Of a stretch of DNA of 64,000 bases, positions 18,707 to 27,386 are shown one piece after another (position 1 is the stretch's first letter; the number at the start of each line of letters is the position of its first letter). The translations under genes were made by a program, and so were the position numbers. This stretch comes from Rhodococcus sp. RD6.2. Lineage in GTDB: Bacteria > Actinomycetota > Actinomycetes > Mycobacteriales > Mycobacteriaceae. Location of the stretch: contig NZ_CVQP01000005.1 in NCBI RefSeq assembly GCF_001040705.1, forward strand, positions 748,110 through 812,109. Reading direction: 5' to 3'. The notes under the pieces were generated by a model. It had not been told where the DNA came from and ran no database searches. It saw only the letters and a program-made list of their open reading frames with translations.

Positions 18707-20101
18707 ATGCAGATCGCAGTAACCATCGTCAGCCTGCTCGGGTTTTTCGCCCTGACCGCGGGCACCGCCGTGTTCGTGGCCGCGGAATTCTCCCTGACCG
18801 CGCTCGAACGCAGCACCGTCGACGCCCACGCCCGCGACGGCGACCGGCGCGCACGACAGGTTCAGCGGGCGCACCGCACCCTGTCCTTCCAACTGTCCGG
18901 CGCGCAGCTGGGCATCACCATCACGACACTGGCCACCGGTTACATCGCCGAGCCGGTCCTCGCGAAACTGATCACCCCGATCCTGACGGCCATCGGCGTC
19001 TCGACGTCGGTGGCGTCGGGGATCTCGTTGGTGCTGGCCCTGGTCCTGGCGACCTCGCTGTCGATGATCTTCGGTGAACTCGTCCCCAAGAACCTCGCGA
19101 TCGCGCACCCCCTGGCGACGGCGCGCGCGACGGCGGGCCCGCAGGCCTGGTTCTCGACGGTGTTCCGGTGGGCGATCAACGGTCTCAACGGCGCCGCGAA
19201 CTGGGTGGTTCGCCGTCTCGGGGTCGAACCCGCCGAGGAGTTGCGGTCGGCGCGGTCGCCGCAGGAACTGGGGTCGCTGGTACGCAACAGCGCCCGCAGC
19301 GGCACCCTCGACCCCGGCACCGCGCTGCTCGTGGACCGGTCGCTGCGTTTCGGTGAGCGCACGGCGGAGGAACTGATGACGCCGCGGGTCAAGATCGAGA
19401 CCCTCGAACTGCACGACACCGTCGCCGACCTGCTCGACGTCGCGTCCCGGACCGGGTTCTCCCGCTTCCCCGTGGTCGACGGCGACCTCGACGACACGGT
19501 GGGCGTGGTGCACGTCAAGCAGGCGTTCACCGTGCCCGCATCCGCCCGTGCGACGACCACGCTGATGGTCCTCGCGAAGAAGGTGCCGGTGGTGCCGTCG
19601 AGCCTGGACGGCGACGCGTTGATGGAACGGGTCCGGTCGGACGGCATGCAGGTGGCGCTCGTCGTCGACGAGTACGGCGGCACGGCAGGCGTGGTGACGA
19701 TGGAGGACCTCATCGAGGAGATCGTCGGTGACGTCCGAGACGAGCACGACGACACGGAGATCGACGTGCAGCGCCAGGGTGACAGCTGGATCTGCGCAGG
19801 TCTGTTGCGGATCGACGAGATCCGGCACGCCACCGGCTACGCCGCACCGGAAGGCGAGTACGACACGATCGGTGGACTCGTCCTCGAACGCCTGGGGCGG
19901 ATCCCCGAGGTCGGCGACGAGGTGGAACTGCCCGCACCCGACGGGTCCGACACCCATCCCGGTGTCGGGAACGGCGGCTGGCTCGCCCGCGTCGCCGCGA
20001 TGGACGGGCGCCGCATCGACCGGGTCGTGCTGACCCCGGTCCCCGCGGAGGCCCTCGCCGCGCACCGGACCCGCACCGCCGAGGAGTCCGACGATGAATG
20101 A
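18707..20101 (+). CDS. CNNM/HlyC-CorC family membrane protein with CBS pair and C-terminal CorC domain
   Basis: 464 residues. The CNNM transmembrane domain (DUF21) at about 1-190 includes [28 protein letters not shown] and [19 protein letters not shown] pair follows ([15 protein letters not shown]..., then [24 protein letters not shown]), and a CorC_HlyC domain at about 365-440. The family is linked to magnesium or cobalt homeostasis; older annotations say hemolysin, without support. It overlaps the next, shorter paralogue by 8 bases, so the two probably work as a pair. Confidence 0.92.
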   Translation: MQIAVTIVSLLGFFALTAGTAVFVAAEFSLTALERSTVDAHARDGDRRARQVQRAHRTLSFQLSGAQLGITITTLATGYIAEPVLAKLITPILTAIGVSTSVASGISLVLALVLATSLSMIFGELVPKNLAIAHPLATARATAGPQAWFSTVFRWAINGLNGAANWVVRRLGVEPAEELRSARSPQELGSLVRNSARSGTLDPGTALLVDRSLRFGERTAEELMTPRVKIETLELHDTVADLLDVASRTGFSRFPVVDGDLDDTVGVVHVKQAFTVPASARATTTLMVLAKKVPVVPSSLDGDALMERVRSDGMQVALVVDEYGGTAGVVTMEDLIEEIVGDVRDEHDDTEIDVQRQGDSWICAGLLRIDEIRHATGYAAPEGEYDTIGGLVLERLGRIPEVGDEVELPAPDGSDTHPGVGNGGWLARVAAMDGRRIDRVVLTPVPAEALAAHRTRTAEESDDE

Positions 20102-21182
20102 CCTCTTCGCCGTCCTGCTGACGGTGCTGCTGCTCGGTGGCAACGCGTTCTTCGTCGCGGCCGAGTTCGCGTTGATCTCGGCTCGCCGCGACCGCCTCGA
20201 AGCGCTCGTCGCCCAGGGCAAGAAGCGGGCCGCCACGGTCATCCACGCGGGCGAACACCTGTCGCTGATGCTGGCCGCGGCGCAGCTCGGCATCACGATC
20301 TGCTCGATCCTGCTCGGCCGGGTCGGTGAGCCGGCCATCGCGCACCTGATCGAGAAGCCCCTCGACTTGGTCGGCCTGCCCGACCAGCTGCTGCACCCGA
20401 TCGCGTTCGCCATTGCGATGTCGCTGGTGGTGATCCTGCACATCCTGCTCGGCGAGATGGTCCCGAAGAACATCGCCATCGCAGGACCGGAGCGGGCGGC
20501 GATGCTGCTGGTCCCCGCGCACCTCGCGTTCATCAAACTGGCGAGGCCGCTCATCGCGTTCTACAACTGGGCCGCGAACTCGGTGCTGCGGATGCTGCGG
20601 GTGCAACCGAAGGACGAACTCGACAGCACCGTCTCCGAGATCGAACTCACCGAGATGATCGGCGAGTCCCGCTCGGAGGGGCTGATCGACGAGGAGGAGC
20701 ACCGCAGGCTCACGCAGGCGCTGCACACGACGGGCCGCACGGTCGCGGACGTGCTCATCCCCCTCGACAAGGTGCGGACGGTGCCGCTGACGGACCGAGG
20801 CACGACGCTCGGCGCCATCGAGCGGGCCGTGGCGGAAACCGGCTACTCCCGCTACCCGGCCGCACTGCCCGACGGCTCGCTCGCCGGGTACCTGCACCTC
20901 AAGGACGTGCTCGACGAGGTGCTCGACGAGTCCGCGGGCCCGGACACCGTCGTGCCGCGCAGCGATGTGCGGCCATGGCCGCGATTGCAGATGCAGACTC
21001 CGCTCGACGAGGCACTGGCCGTGCTCCGGCGCGCGAGCAGTCACCTCGCGGAGATCGTCGACGCCGACGACAACTGCCTCGGCATCGTCGCGCTCGAGGA
21101 CCTGGTGGAGGAGTTCGTGGGCACCGTGCGGGACGGCACCCACCGGATTACCGACGCCGTCCCCGGGCAGCACACGTCGTGA
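20094..21182 (+). CDS. CNNM/CorC-like CBS membrane protein, short paralogue
   Basis: 362 residues. The CNNM membrane domain ([46 protein letters not shown]) and a CBS pair are present, but the C-terminal CorC_HlyC domain of the upstream paralogue is absent. The protein ends soon after [18 protein letters not shown]. The start overlaps the upstream stop by 8 bases, and the stop overlaps the following GTG (GTGA), so three genes are translationally linked. A heteromeric complex with the longer protein is likely but not shown. Confidence 0.91.
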   Translation: MNDLFAVLLTVLLLGGNAFFVAAEFALISARRDRLEALVAQGKKRAATVIHAGEHLSLMLAAAQLGITICSILLGRVGEPAIAHLIEKPLDLVGLPDQLLHPIAFAIAMSLVVILHILLGEMVPKNIAIAGPERAAMLLVPAHLAFIKLARPLIAFYNWAANSVLRMLRVQPKDELDSTVSEIELTEMIGESRSEGLIDEEEHRRLTQALHTTGRTVADVLIPLDKVRTVPLTDRGTTLGAIERAVAETGYSRYPAALPDGSLAGYLHLKDVLDEVLDESAGPDTVVPRSDVRPWPRLQMQTPLDEALAVLRRASSHLAEIVDADDNCLGIVALEDLVEEFVGTVRDGTHRITDAVPGQHTS

Positions 21183-22069
21183 CGGCGCCGCAGCGGACGG
21201 CGCGCCGGACCGTCCTGTCCGAGGAGGACTGGACGGTCCGGCGCGACGCGCACCACGCGCGGGTCGACGCGCTGATCGGCCCGCACCTGGGCAGGCAGGC
21301 GCGCGGCGTCTCCCATCCCGTCGTCGACTTCCTGTTCACGTACTACAGCCTCCGGCCCGCCCAGTTGCGGCGCTGGCATCCCGGCTTCGCGGTGGTGCTC
21401 GGAGGCGGGGCCGCCCGGCCGTACGCCGAGTACTCCGGGTACCGGGAGGTCGACGGCGGAGTCGGCGCGGATCCGGCGTTGCTGGAGCGTCGACGGACGA
21501 TGCTGGAGTTCACCGAGGGGGTACTGGCAGGGACGGCGTCGCGGCCCGCTCAGCTCGGGTGCTTCGGCCTGCACGAGTGGGCGATGGTGTATCGCGGCGG
21601 CGCTGACGCCGTCCGGCATTCGGGGACGCCACTGCGGCTCGGCGCGGAGGGGACGGACGCGGTCGTCGAGTCGATGACACTGCGGTGCACCCACTACGAT
21701 GCGTTCCGGTTCTTCACGCCGGACGCCGTGGGGCGCAACAACCTTCCGCTCTCCCGCGACGAGCAGTCGGAGCGTGAGCAGCCGGGCTGCCTGCATGCGG
21801 GCATGGACCTCTACAAGTGGTGCTACAAGTTGGTGCCGCTGGTCGACTCCGATCTGCTGCTGCGCTGCTTCGAGCACGCCATGGACGCACGGGAACTCGA
21901 CATGCGGGCAAGCCCCTACGACCTGCTGGACCTCGGCTACGAGCCGGTGCCGATCGAGACCGCCGCGGGCCGAGCCGACTACGTGCGCGCGCAGCAGGCG
22001 CTCGCCGACCGGGCGGCGCCCCTGCGCGCCGAACTCCTGGCGCGCTGCCGGGAACTGCTGGGACGTTAG
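21179..22069 (+). CDS. Conserved actinobacterial protein, often annotated 3-methyladenine DNA glycosylase
   Basis: 296 residues from the GTG overlapping the previous stop. Features include SEEDWTVRRDAHHARVDA, HPVVDFLFTYYSLRPAQLRRWHPG, GCFGLHEWAMVYRG and GCLHAGMDLYKWCYKL. Homologues in Rhodococcus and Nocardia carry the glycosylase label by automatic transfer. I see no helix-hairpin-helix or other recognisable glycosylase motif. It is soluble, rich in Trp, Tyr and His, and stands in tight linkage with the CBS proteins. The function should be taken as unknown. Confidence 0.6.
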   Translation: MTAPQRTARRTVLSEEDWTVRRDAHHARVDALIGPHLGRQARGVSHPVVDFLFTYYSLRPAQLRRWHPGFAVVLGGGAARPYAEYSGYREVDGGVGADPALLERRRTMLEFTEGVLAGTASRPAQLGCFGLHEWAMVYRGGADAVRHSGTPLRLGAEGTDAVVESMTLRCTHYDAFRFFTPDAVGRNNLPLSRDEQSEREQPGCLHAGMDLYKWCYKLVPLVDSDLLLRCFEHAMDARELDMRASPYDLLDLGYEPVPIETAAGRADYVRAQQALADRAAPLRAELLARCRELLGR

Positions 22070-22082
22070 GGTTGGGCGCGTG
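22067..22082 (+). promoter_or_regulatory. Leaderless-type promoter for the PaiB-like gene
   Basis: TAGGGT at 22067-22072 fits the TANNNT -10 consensus and overlaps the stop codon of the upstream gene. The GTG start is 7 bases later with no ribosome site. A -35 is not evident. Confidence 0.4.
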
Positions 22083-22706
22083 TACGTGCCCACCGCCTTC
22101 GCCCTGACCGAGGACGAGACCGTCGACGCGCTGCGTCGCGGCGGGTTCGCGCATCTGGTCACCGCCACTGCCGCCGGGCTGCTGACGACCCCGCTGCCGA
22201 TGCTCTACGACGAGGAGCGGCATCGTCTGGTCGGGCACGTGTCGCGGGCGAACCCGCACTGGCGTGGCGGCAACGGCGGGCAGAGCGTCGCGATCTTCTC
22301 CGGTGCCGACGGGTACGTGTCCCCGCGCTGGTATCCGGAGGACGCGTCCCGCACGCGGATGGCACCGACGTGGAACTACGAGGTGCTCACGGTGCACGGC
22401 CGGCTCGTGGTGCACGACGACGTCGAGTGGGTGCGTGCGAATGTGACGGCGTTGACGGCGGCGCACGAGCAGGACCGGGACGAACCCTGGCGGATCGACG
22501 AGGTCGCGGCACGGGACGTGGACTCGATGCTCCGCGCCATCGTCGGCGTCGAGGTCGTCATCGAGCGGGCGGTGGGCAAGGCGAAGCTCAGCCAGAACCA
22601 ACCCGACCGCAATCGCCGCGCGGTGATCGACGGTCTGGAGCGATCCGCGTCCCCGGGCGATCGCACGCTCGCCGACCGGATGCGGATCCTGCCGAACGAG
22701 AACTGA
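22080..22706 (+). CDS. PaiB-like FMN-binding protein
   Basis: 208 residues from GTG 22080. Family features: YVPTAFALTEDE at the N-terminus, HLVTATAAGLLTTPLPMLYD, GHVSRANPHWR, VAIFSGADGYVSPRWYP, TWNYEVLTVHGRL and a C-terminal AKLSQNQPDRNRRAVIDGL. This is the PaiB family, a split-barrel FMN-binding fold first described as a negative regulator of sporulation genes in Bacillus. No helix-turn-helix is present, so regulator is a historical label; a flavin-dependent enzyme or chaperone role is equally possible. Confidence 0.87.
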   Translation: MYVPTAFALTEDETVDALRRGGFAHLVTATAAGLLTTPLPMLYDEERHRLVGHVSRANPHWRGGNGGQSVAIFSGADGYVSPRWYPEDASRTRMAPTWNYEVLTVHGRLVVHDDVEWVRANVTALTAAHEQDRDEPWRIDEVAARDVDSMLRAIVGVEVVIERAVGKAKLSQNQPDRNRRAVIDGLERSASPGDRTLADRMRILPNEN

Positions 22707-22787
22707 ACCCGCGACGGCACGGCGGGCCGCTACATTCAGCCTCGAACGGCGAATTGATCCCGGACACTCACATGGGAGGCAGTGCAG

Positions 22788-23417
22788 GTGAAGGTCACGC
22801 ACGACCGCATCGTCGACGCGGGTATCGACCGCGACGAACTGGAACGACGCAAGACGCTGTACGGCTCGTTCACCGACGCGGTGCGGGAGCTGGTCGACGC
22901 GACGATCCGCACCGAGGTGGACGACGAGGTGATCCGTGAGGTGCAGGCGGAGATCACGGCGGCGACCGCGAAGCTGCGGGCCCGCCAGATCGACGGCGCA
23001 TTCGGGATGCGCCGCACGATCTCGGGCGAGACCTTCTCGTGGGGCAATGCGGGTGTCGGGGTGCGCAATGCGGTCGCGCCGCCGCTGGTCATCGAGCGTG
23101 ACGACACCGGCAGGCACTGGACGCACGTCACCCTCGGCGCCGCGTACGAGGGCCCGCCCGGTCACGTGCACGGCGGCATCGGGGCTCTGGTCCTCGACCA
23201 CCTGCTCGGTGTCACGGGCAGCGCCACGGAACGCCGCCTGACGGGCACCCTCACGCTGCGCTATCGGCGCGGAACCCCCCTCGGCCCGCTGTACGCCGAG
23301 GCGCAGGTCGTCGAGGTGGACGGGCGCAAGGCCATCGTGCGGGGCACCCTGTCCGACGCGGAGGGCGTCACGATCGAGGCGGAGGGAATCTTCATCTCAC
23401 CCGGACCGTCGGTGTAG
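22788..23417 (+). CDS. PaaI-like hotdog-fold thioesterase, copy 1
   Basis: 209 residues from GTG 22788, which is 8 bases after a GGGAGG site (GTG 22782 is too close). The hotdog domain covers about 80-205, with GAAYEGPPGHVHGGIGALVLDH as the active-site helix region and LTLRYRRGTPLGPL as the following strand. The first 75 residues form a helical extension shared with copy 2. The family hydrolyses acyl-CoA thioesters. It lies downstream of the PaiB-like gene and is paralogous to the gene at 24346. From memory, Rv1847 beside blaI in M. tuberculosis is a related thioesterase. Confidence 0.85.
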   Translation: MKVTHDRIVDAGIDRDELERRKTLYGSFTDAVRELVDATIRTEVDDEVIREVQAEITAATAKLRARQIDGAFGMRRTISGETFSWGNAGVGVRNAVAPPLVIERDDTGRHWTHVTLGAAYEGPPGHVHGGIGALVLDHLLGVTGSATERRLTGTLTLRYRRGTPLGPLYAEAQVVEVDGRKAIVRGTLSDAEGVTIEAEGIFISPGPSV

Positions 23418-24206
23418 TCAGCCCGTCGGCGTGGGTCGGGCCGCCACCGTCCCGCGCCCGTACCAGGCGCGGGCACTCAGGGTGAAGGGACCATCCGGGA
23501 GTTCGGTCCGGCACGCCTCGCGGACCGCGGTGCGCCGGTCGTCCGGCAGGGAGTGCAGGAACTGGCCCGCCGGTCCGACGGCGAACGTGAACGGTTCCCA
23601 GAAGTCGTCGAAGTCGCGGTAGTCGACGTGAGCGGTGAGTTCGCCGCTCGCCACGTCCACGAGGCCGGCGCGGCGCAGCCTCTCGGCGATGTCACCGTCG
23701 GCGGTGCCCACCATCGCAGCCTCTCCGACGACGGTCGGGTCGATCTCGCGTACCGCGGCCCAGAACAGGTGGAGCATCCGCATGCCCCCGGTCGCGATGT
23801 CCCACATGCAGGCGGCGACGGTGCCGCCCGGTCGGGTGACCCGCGCCATCTCACCGACGCCGCGGTCGGGGTCGCGCATGAATCCGATCACGAGCGACGC
23901 CATCGTCGCGTCGAATTCGTCACTGTCCCAGGGCAATTGCTCGGCCGCGCCGTCACGGACGTCGGCGCCGGGGGTGCGTTCACGACAGGCCGCGGCGAAC
24001 TGGGGCGCTGGGTCGATCGCCGCGACGTTCGCCGCGCCGACGCGGGCGGCGAGTTCCACGGCGAGGGCACCGGGTCCGCACCCTACGTCGCAGACGCGCA
24101 TTCCGGTGCGCACCCCGACCGCGTCGGCGAATACCGGCGCCAAGGACGACGCGTACCGCCCCATGAACCTGTCGTACTGCTGCGCCGGCGCTCCGAACTG
24201 CTGCAT
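23418..24206 (-). CDS. Class I SAM-dependent methyltransferase
   Basis: 262 residues from the ATG at 24206 (the frame extends to 24233). SAM motif I is VCDVGCGPGALAVELAARVG, followed by AIDPAPQF, the post-I region DVRDGAAEQLPWDSDEFDATMASLVIGFM and RVTRPGGTVAACMWD. This is a Methyltransf_11-type enzyme acting on a small molecule. It is antiparallel to and between two paralogous thioesterase genes; its stop abuts the stop of copy 1. Substrate unknown. Confidence 0.85.
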   Translation of the reverse strand: MQQFGAPAQQYDRFMGRYASSLAPVFADAVGVRTGMRVCDVGCGPGALAVELAARVGAANVAAIDPAPQFAAACRERTPGADVRDGAAEQLPWDSDEFDATMASLVIGFMRDPDRGVGEMARVTRPGGTVAACMWDIATGGMRMLHLFWAAVREIDPTVVGEAAMVGTADGDIAERLRRAGLVDVASGELTAHVDYRDFDDFWEPFTFAVGPAGQFLHSLPDDRRTAVREACRTELPDGPFTLSARAWYGRGTVAARPTPTG

Positions 24207-24268
24207 GTCATCATCATCCGCCGCTCGCCGCACCGGTCAAGCAGCCGCTCGCGGCAGCGATCGAAGAC

Positions 24269-24324
24269 TGGACAGCGCGCGCGGCGCCACCTAGATTCAC
24301 ACAGCAGTCCAGACAGTTGTCCAG
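24269..24324 (+). promoter_or_regulatory. Promoter and operator-like repeats of thioesterase copy 2
   Basis: A -35 TGGACA at 24269-24274, a 17-base spacer and a -10 TAGATT at 24292-24297. Just downstream are two direct GTCCAG elements (24307-24312 and 24319-24324, 12 bases apart). The -35 itself sits in an inverted copy of the same motif (CTGGAC). This is an arrangement typical of a repressor site, with the regulator unknown. Confidence 0.55.
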
Positions 24325-24345
24325 AAGACGTTCAGGGGGTTCGTG

Positions 24346-24990
24346 GTGCAGTTCACGCTCGAGGACATCGACGCCGCGGAGACCGCCCGGCGCGCTGCGC
24401 TGTTCGGCCCCCTCACCGATGCCGTCCGCGGCCTCGTCGACGCCACGATCCGCACCGAGGTCGACGAGGACACCATCCGCGACGTGCACGCGAGCATCCT
24501 GGCTGCGACCGACCGCCTGCGCGCGCGCCAGATCGACGGGGCGTTCGGCGTCCGGTACACCCACCACGGCGAGGCGATGGCCTGGGGCAACTCCGTGATC
24601 GGACTGCGGAACGCGATCGCGCCACCGCTGTCCGTCACGCACGAGCCCGGCGGCGTCGTGTGGAGCGAGTTCGTCCTCGGCGCCGCCTACGAGGGTCCAC
24701 CCGGGCACGTCCACGGCGGGGTGTGCGCCCTCGTCCTCGACCAGATCCTCGGCATGTCCGCCGCATCCAACGACAAGCCGAACTTCACCGGCACCCTCAC
24801 ACTCCGCTACCGGCGCGGAACGCCGCTCGGCCCCCTGCGCGTCGACGCCCGGATCGACCGCGTCGAGGGCGTCAAGACGTTCGTCGTCGGCACCATCTCC
24901 GACGCCGCAGGCGTCACCGTCGAGGCGGACGGCGTGTTCATCCTGCCCACGTGGGCGCGGGAATCCGGCGGAGAACCCACCTCGAAGTGA
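24346..24990 (+). CDS. PaaI-like hotdog-fold thioesterase, copy 2
   Basis: 214 residues. GTG 24346 is 6 bases after AGGGGG; GTG 24343 is closer and less likely. It is clearly paralogous to the gene at 22788: LVDATIRTEVDEDTIRDVHASI, RLRARQIDGAFGVR, GAAYEGPPGHVHGGVCALVLDQ and LTLRYRRGTPLGPL line up with copy 1. It has its own promoter with operator-like repeats. Acyl-CoA thioesterase activity is inferred from the fold. Confidence 0.85.
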   Translation: MQFTLEDIDAAETARRAALFGPLTDAVRGLVDATIRTEVDEDTIRDVHASILAATDRLRARQIDGAFGVRYTHHGEAMAWGNSVIGLRNAIAPPLSVTHEPGGVVWSEFVLGAAYEGPPGHVHGGVCALVLDQILGMSAASNDKPNFTGTLTLRYRRGTPLGPLRVDARIDRVEGVKTFVVGTISDAAGVTVEADGVFILPTWARESGGEPTSK

Positions 24991-25072
24991 GGTAGTGCGC
25001 TACTCGATACTCTCGCCGCGAACCGGCCGATTCTGGAGTCGACAGCAAGTCGATCCGAGTGAGGCGAGAACG

Positions 25073-26707
25073 ATGACCGTGCAGGCCATGGACGTGCGCG
25101 TCGCAGCCCCGGCCGAGGAGGTCGCCGCCGACACGACGAGTCCACACGCGTCGGCGTCGTGGCCGTGCGGCGAGGTGCTTCCGATCGGGGTGCTCCCGGA
25201 CCAACGGCGCCAATCCGACATCGCCGAGCATCTGACCGTCGTCCGTGCCGCGGCACGTCGCGACGCGCGGCACGGCCTGGTGCGGGTTCCGCGGGTACGC
25301 CCCGATCGACTTCCGCCGGTGGTCTCGCTGGCCCGGTGGCAGACGCCGTTCCGGTTCCAGAACTTCCGCGGCACCGGATCCGCGTTCGCGGTGGTCGCGG
25401 CGATAGAGGCGGAGTACCTGCGCCTGTACGGCGTGGCGCTGCATCTGTCGGAGCAGTACGCGATTCACGTGGCGCAGGCGGGCGAGCTGTACCCCGGATA
25501 CACCACGTCACCGAAACGGCACGAGAACAACAGCTCCTACTGGGGTTTCCGCGGATCGTCCGATCTCGCATCGACGCTGTCGCGGGCGGCGATCCCCGAC
25601 GAACAGTCGGCGCGGTACCTGTCACGGGCGGAGATGACGCTGCTGCGTCCGGCGGTCCCCGAGGCGGGCGACCTGGCCGACGCGGACGACACCCCACAGG
25701 AGAACCTCGACGCGTTCGAGTTCTCGGAGCGGCACATCCCCACCCACGCCCGCCACCGGGCGCACTACCGCATCGCAGACAACGGCGTGGTGTCCCTCGG
25801 GATGAACCCGTCCATCGCCACCCTGCAGTCGGTGATCGCGAGCGGCCACGAGGTCATCGCGGACGTGCCCGCACACTGCTTCCTCCTCGTGGGGTACGAC
25901 CGGCCACGCCGCGAATGGCTGGTGAAGGACTCGCGCGGCCAGAACGCCTTCGTCCGTGTCGGATTCGACGATCCCGACTGGCCGATCCTGGCTGGGCACT
26001 ACCTCACGTCGGTGGTCGCGCCGACCTGCGATCCGCAACTTGACGCCTGGTGGATCGGCAGGTGGAACATCGACGTCGACGGTCGCCGTGGCGAACTGGT
26101 CGTGCGGCGGACCACCGACTATCGCGGCGCACCGGGGACACCGACGAAGCTCGGGAACTTCTACTGCGACGGATGGCGGTACGACGTGAATGGCCTCACC
26201 GAGGACGACGGGCGGACCCTGCACTTCTGGATCGCGGACACCACCGACCGGATCCCGGCGGGAACCCCGTCCGGGCAGGAGGTCCACGCCCACCTGTTCT
26301 CCTGGGATCCGCGGAACGCCGCCGGGCACACCACCCAGCAGGGCGTGCCGTTCGGCGTCACCCTCAGCCGCAATCCGCTCGACGACCCGTCCTTCGACAG
26401 GGCGGCGCGCTCCGGTTTCGAGGGACGCGACTGGGTCGGCACGTGGGCGCTGAACCACGACGGGTTCCGGGGGCTGCTGGAGATTGACTCGGTGGATCCG
26501 CTGCGCGCCCGCTACACACCGCCGGGTGGTCGGCCACTGCCCGCCACGGGATCGGTGACGGCGCACCGGCTGACGCTGTCCGTCGACTTCGCCGACACCG
26601 AACCCCAACTGTTCCGCCTGCTCGCCCACACCGGCGAGCACGCCCGCCTGTCCGGAACCACCACCTGGCACGGCCACGAGTACGGAGTGCAGGGCACCCA
26701 TGTATGA
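25073..26707 (+). CDS. Papain-fold (C1-like) protein with degenerate active site and two C-terminal beta repeats
   Basis: 544 residues, no signal peptide. Residues 85-320 follow the papain layout: LARWQTPFRFQNFRGTGSAFAV aligns with the Gln-x-x-Cys-Gly-Ser-Cys-Trp region, AHCFLLVGYD with the His region, and WLVKDSRG with the Asn region (KNSWG). The oxyanion Gln96 and His268 are kept, but the catalytic Cys position is Gly102, the disulfide Cys is Arg99, and the active-site Asn is Asp286. It cannot be a normal cysteine protease. Residues 327-430 and 453-540 are two related modules (WWIGRWNIDVDGRRGELVV and DWVGTWALNHDGFRGLLEI) that look like small beta barrels. A binding or scaffold role is inferred. 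Confidence 0.7.
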   Translation: MTVQAMDVRVAAPAEEVAADTTSPHASASWPCGEVLPIGVLPDQRRQSDIAEHLTVVRAAARRDARHGLVRVPRVRPDRLPPVVSLARWQTPFRFQNFRGTGSAFAVVAAIEAEYLRLYGVALHLSEQYAIHVAQAGELYPGYTTSPKRHENNSSYWGFRGSSDLASTLSRAAIPDEQSARYLSRAEMTLLRPAVPEAGDLADADDTPQENLDAFEFSERHIPTHARHRAHYRIADNGVVSLGMNPSIATLQSVIASGHEVIADVPAHCFLLVGYDRPRREWLVKDSRGQNAFVRVGFDDPDWPILAGHYLTSVVAPTCDPQLDAWWIGRWNIDVDGRRGELVVRRTTDYRGAPGTPTKLGNFYCDGWRYDVNGLTEDDGRTLHFWIADTTDRIPAGTPSGQEVHAHLFSWDPRNAAGHTTQQGVPFGVTLSRNPLDDPSFDRAARSGFEGRDWVGTWALNHDGFRGLLEIDSVDPLRARYTPPGGRPLPATGSVTAHRLTLSVDFADTEPQLFRLLAHTGEHARLSGTTTWHGHEYGVQGTHV

Positions 26708-26714
26708 CAGCGAT

Positions 26715-26729
26715 TACATTTCCCACATG
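26715..26729 (+). promoter_or_regulatory. Leaderless-type promoter for the DUF2834 gene
   Basis: TACATT (TANNNT -10) at 26715-26720 lies 6 bases before the ATG at 26727, with no ribosome site. It supports this start over the ATG at 26700 that overlaps the preceding stop. Confidence 0.45.
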
Positions 26730-27089
26730 ACCACTGCACGCAGGGCCCTGTGCGTCGCGTACGCCGTGATCGCGGCGGTGGCCCTGGTCGCCACGTGGTG
26801 GCACAACATCGCGTACCTCGCCGACGGCGGCACACTCGGCGGGTTCTTCACCGAGGGCTTCGCCAACCATGTCAGCAGTTCGTTCACGAACGATCTCGTC
26901 CTGCTCACCGTGGCGGTGATCGTGTTCATGGTCGTCGAGGCCCGCCGGCTCGGCATCCGGTTCGTCTGGCTGTACGTGGCGCTGGCGTTCGTCATCGCGA
27001 TCAGCGTGACGTTTCCGCTGTTCCTGATCGCCCGCGAACTGCGGTTGACGCAGACGGAACGCACATCGATCACACCCGACGCCATCTGA
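26727..27089 (+). CDS. DUF2834 small membrane protein
   Basis: 120 residues with three hydrophobic helices (about 6-24, 56-74, 83-103). Conserved blocks are TWWHNIAYLADGGTLGGFF, a short Asn-rich turn, LVLLTVAVIVFMVVEARRLGIR and FVIAISVTFPLFLIARE, as in DUF2834 proteins of actinobacteria and cyanobacteria. The function is not known. A start at 26700 would add 9 residues and couple it to the previous gene; 26727 is preferred on promoter grounds. Confidence 0.78.
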   Translation: MTTARRALCVAYAVIAAVALVATWWHNIAYLADGGTLGGFFTEGFANHVSSSFTNDLVLLTVAVIVFMVVEARRLGIRFVWLYVALAFVIAISVTFPLFLIARELRLTQTERTSITPDAI

Positions 27090-27386
27090 CGGCGCGGCAC
27101 GGAAGCCTGTCGAGACGCCCGGGTCCCCTCCCGTATCATTGGTAACGACCGGCCACACCGCTGGTCGTCGTCGAGACCTGCCGAGTGACCCGAACCGCCC
27201 GTCCCCGGCCAGCAGGCGCGCCCACCTCACGCGCCGCGCGCTCTCGAGCTTGTTATTTCGATGTCGCCCGGCTCGCCGCCACCGGACCAACTGAACTCCG
27301 GGAAGCTACCGCCGGGTAACATTGTTGTGTCCCGTACTGCGTCCCGATTGCGGACGCTTCTGGTAGCGGAAAAGTGAGGCTGTTCA
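27090..27386 (+). promoter_or_regulatory. Upstream region of glcB
   Basis: 297 non-coding bases. A TANNNT -10 (TAACAT) at 27317-27322 would give a leader of about 55 bases. A small hairpin of CGTCC with GGACG lies between it and the gene. A TGAGG ribosome site precedes ATG 27387. No other element is recognised, and no RamB-like motif was found by eye. Confidence 0.4.
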
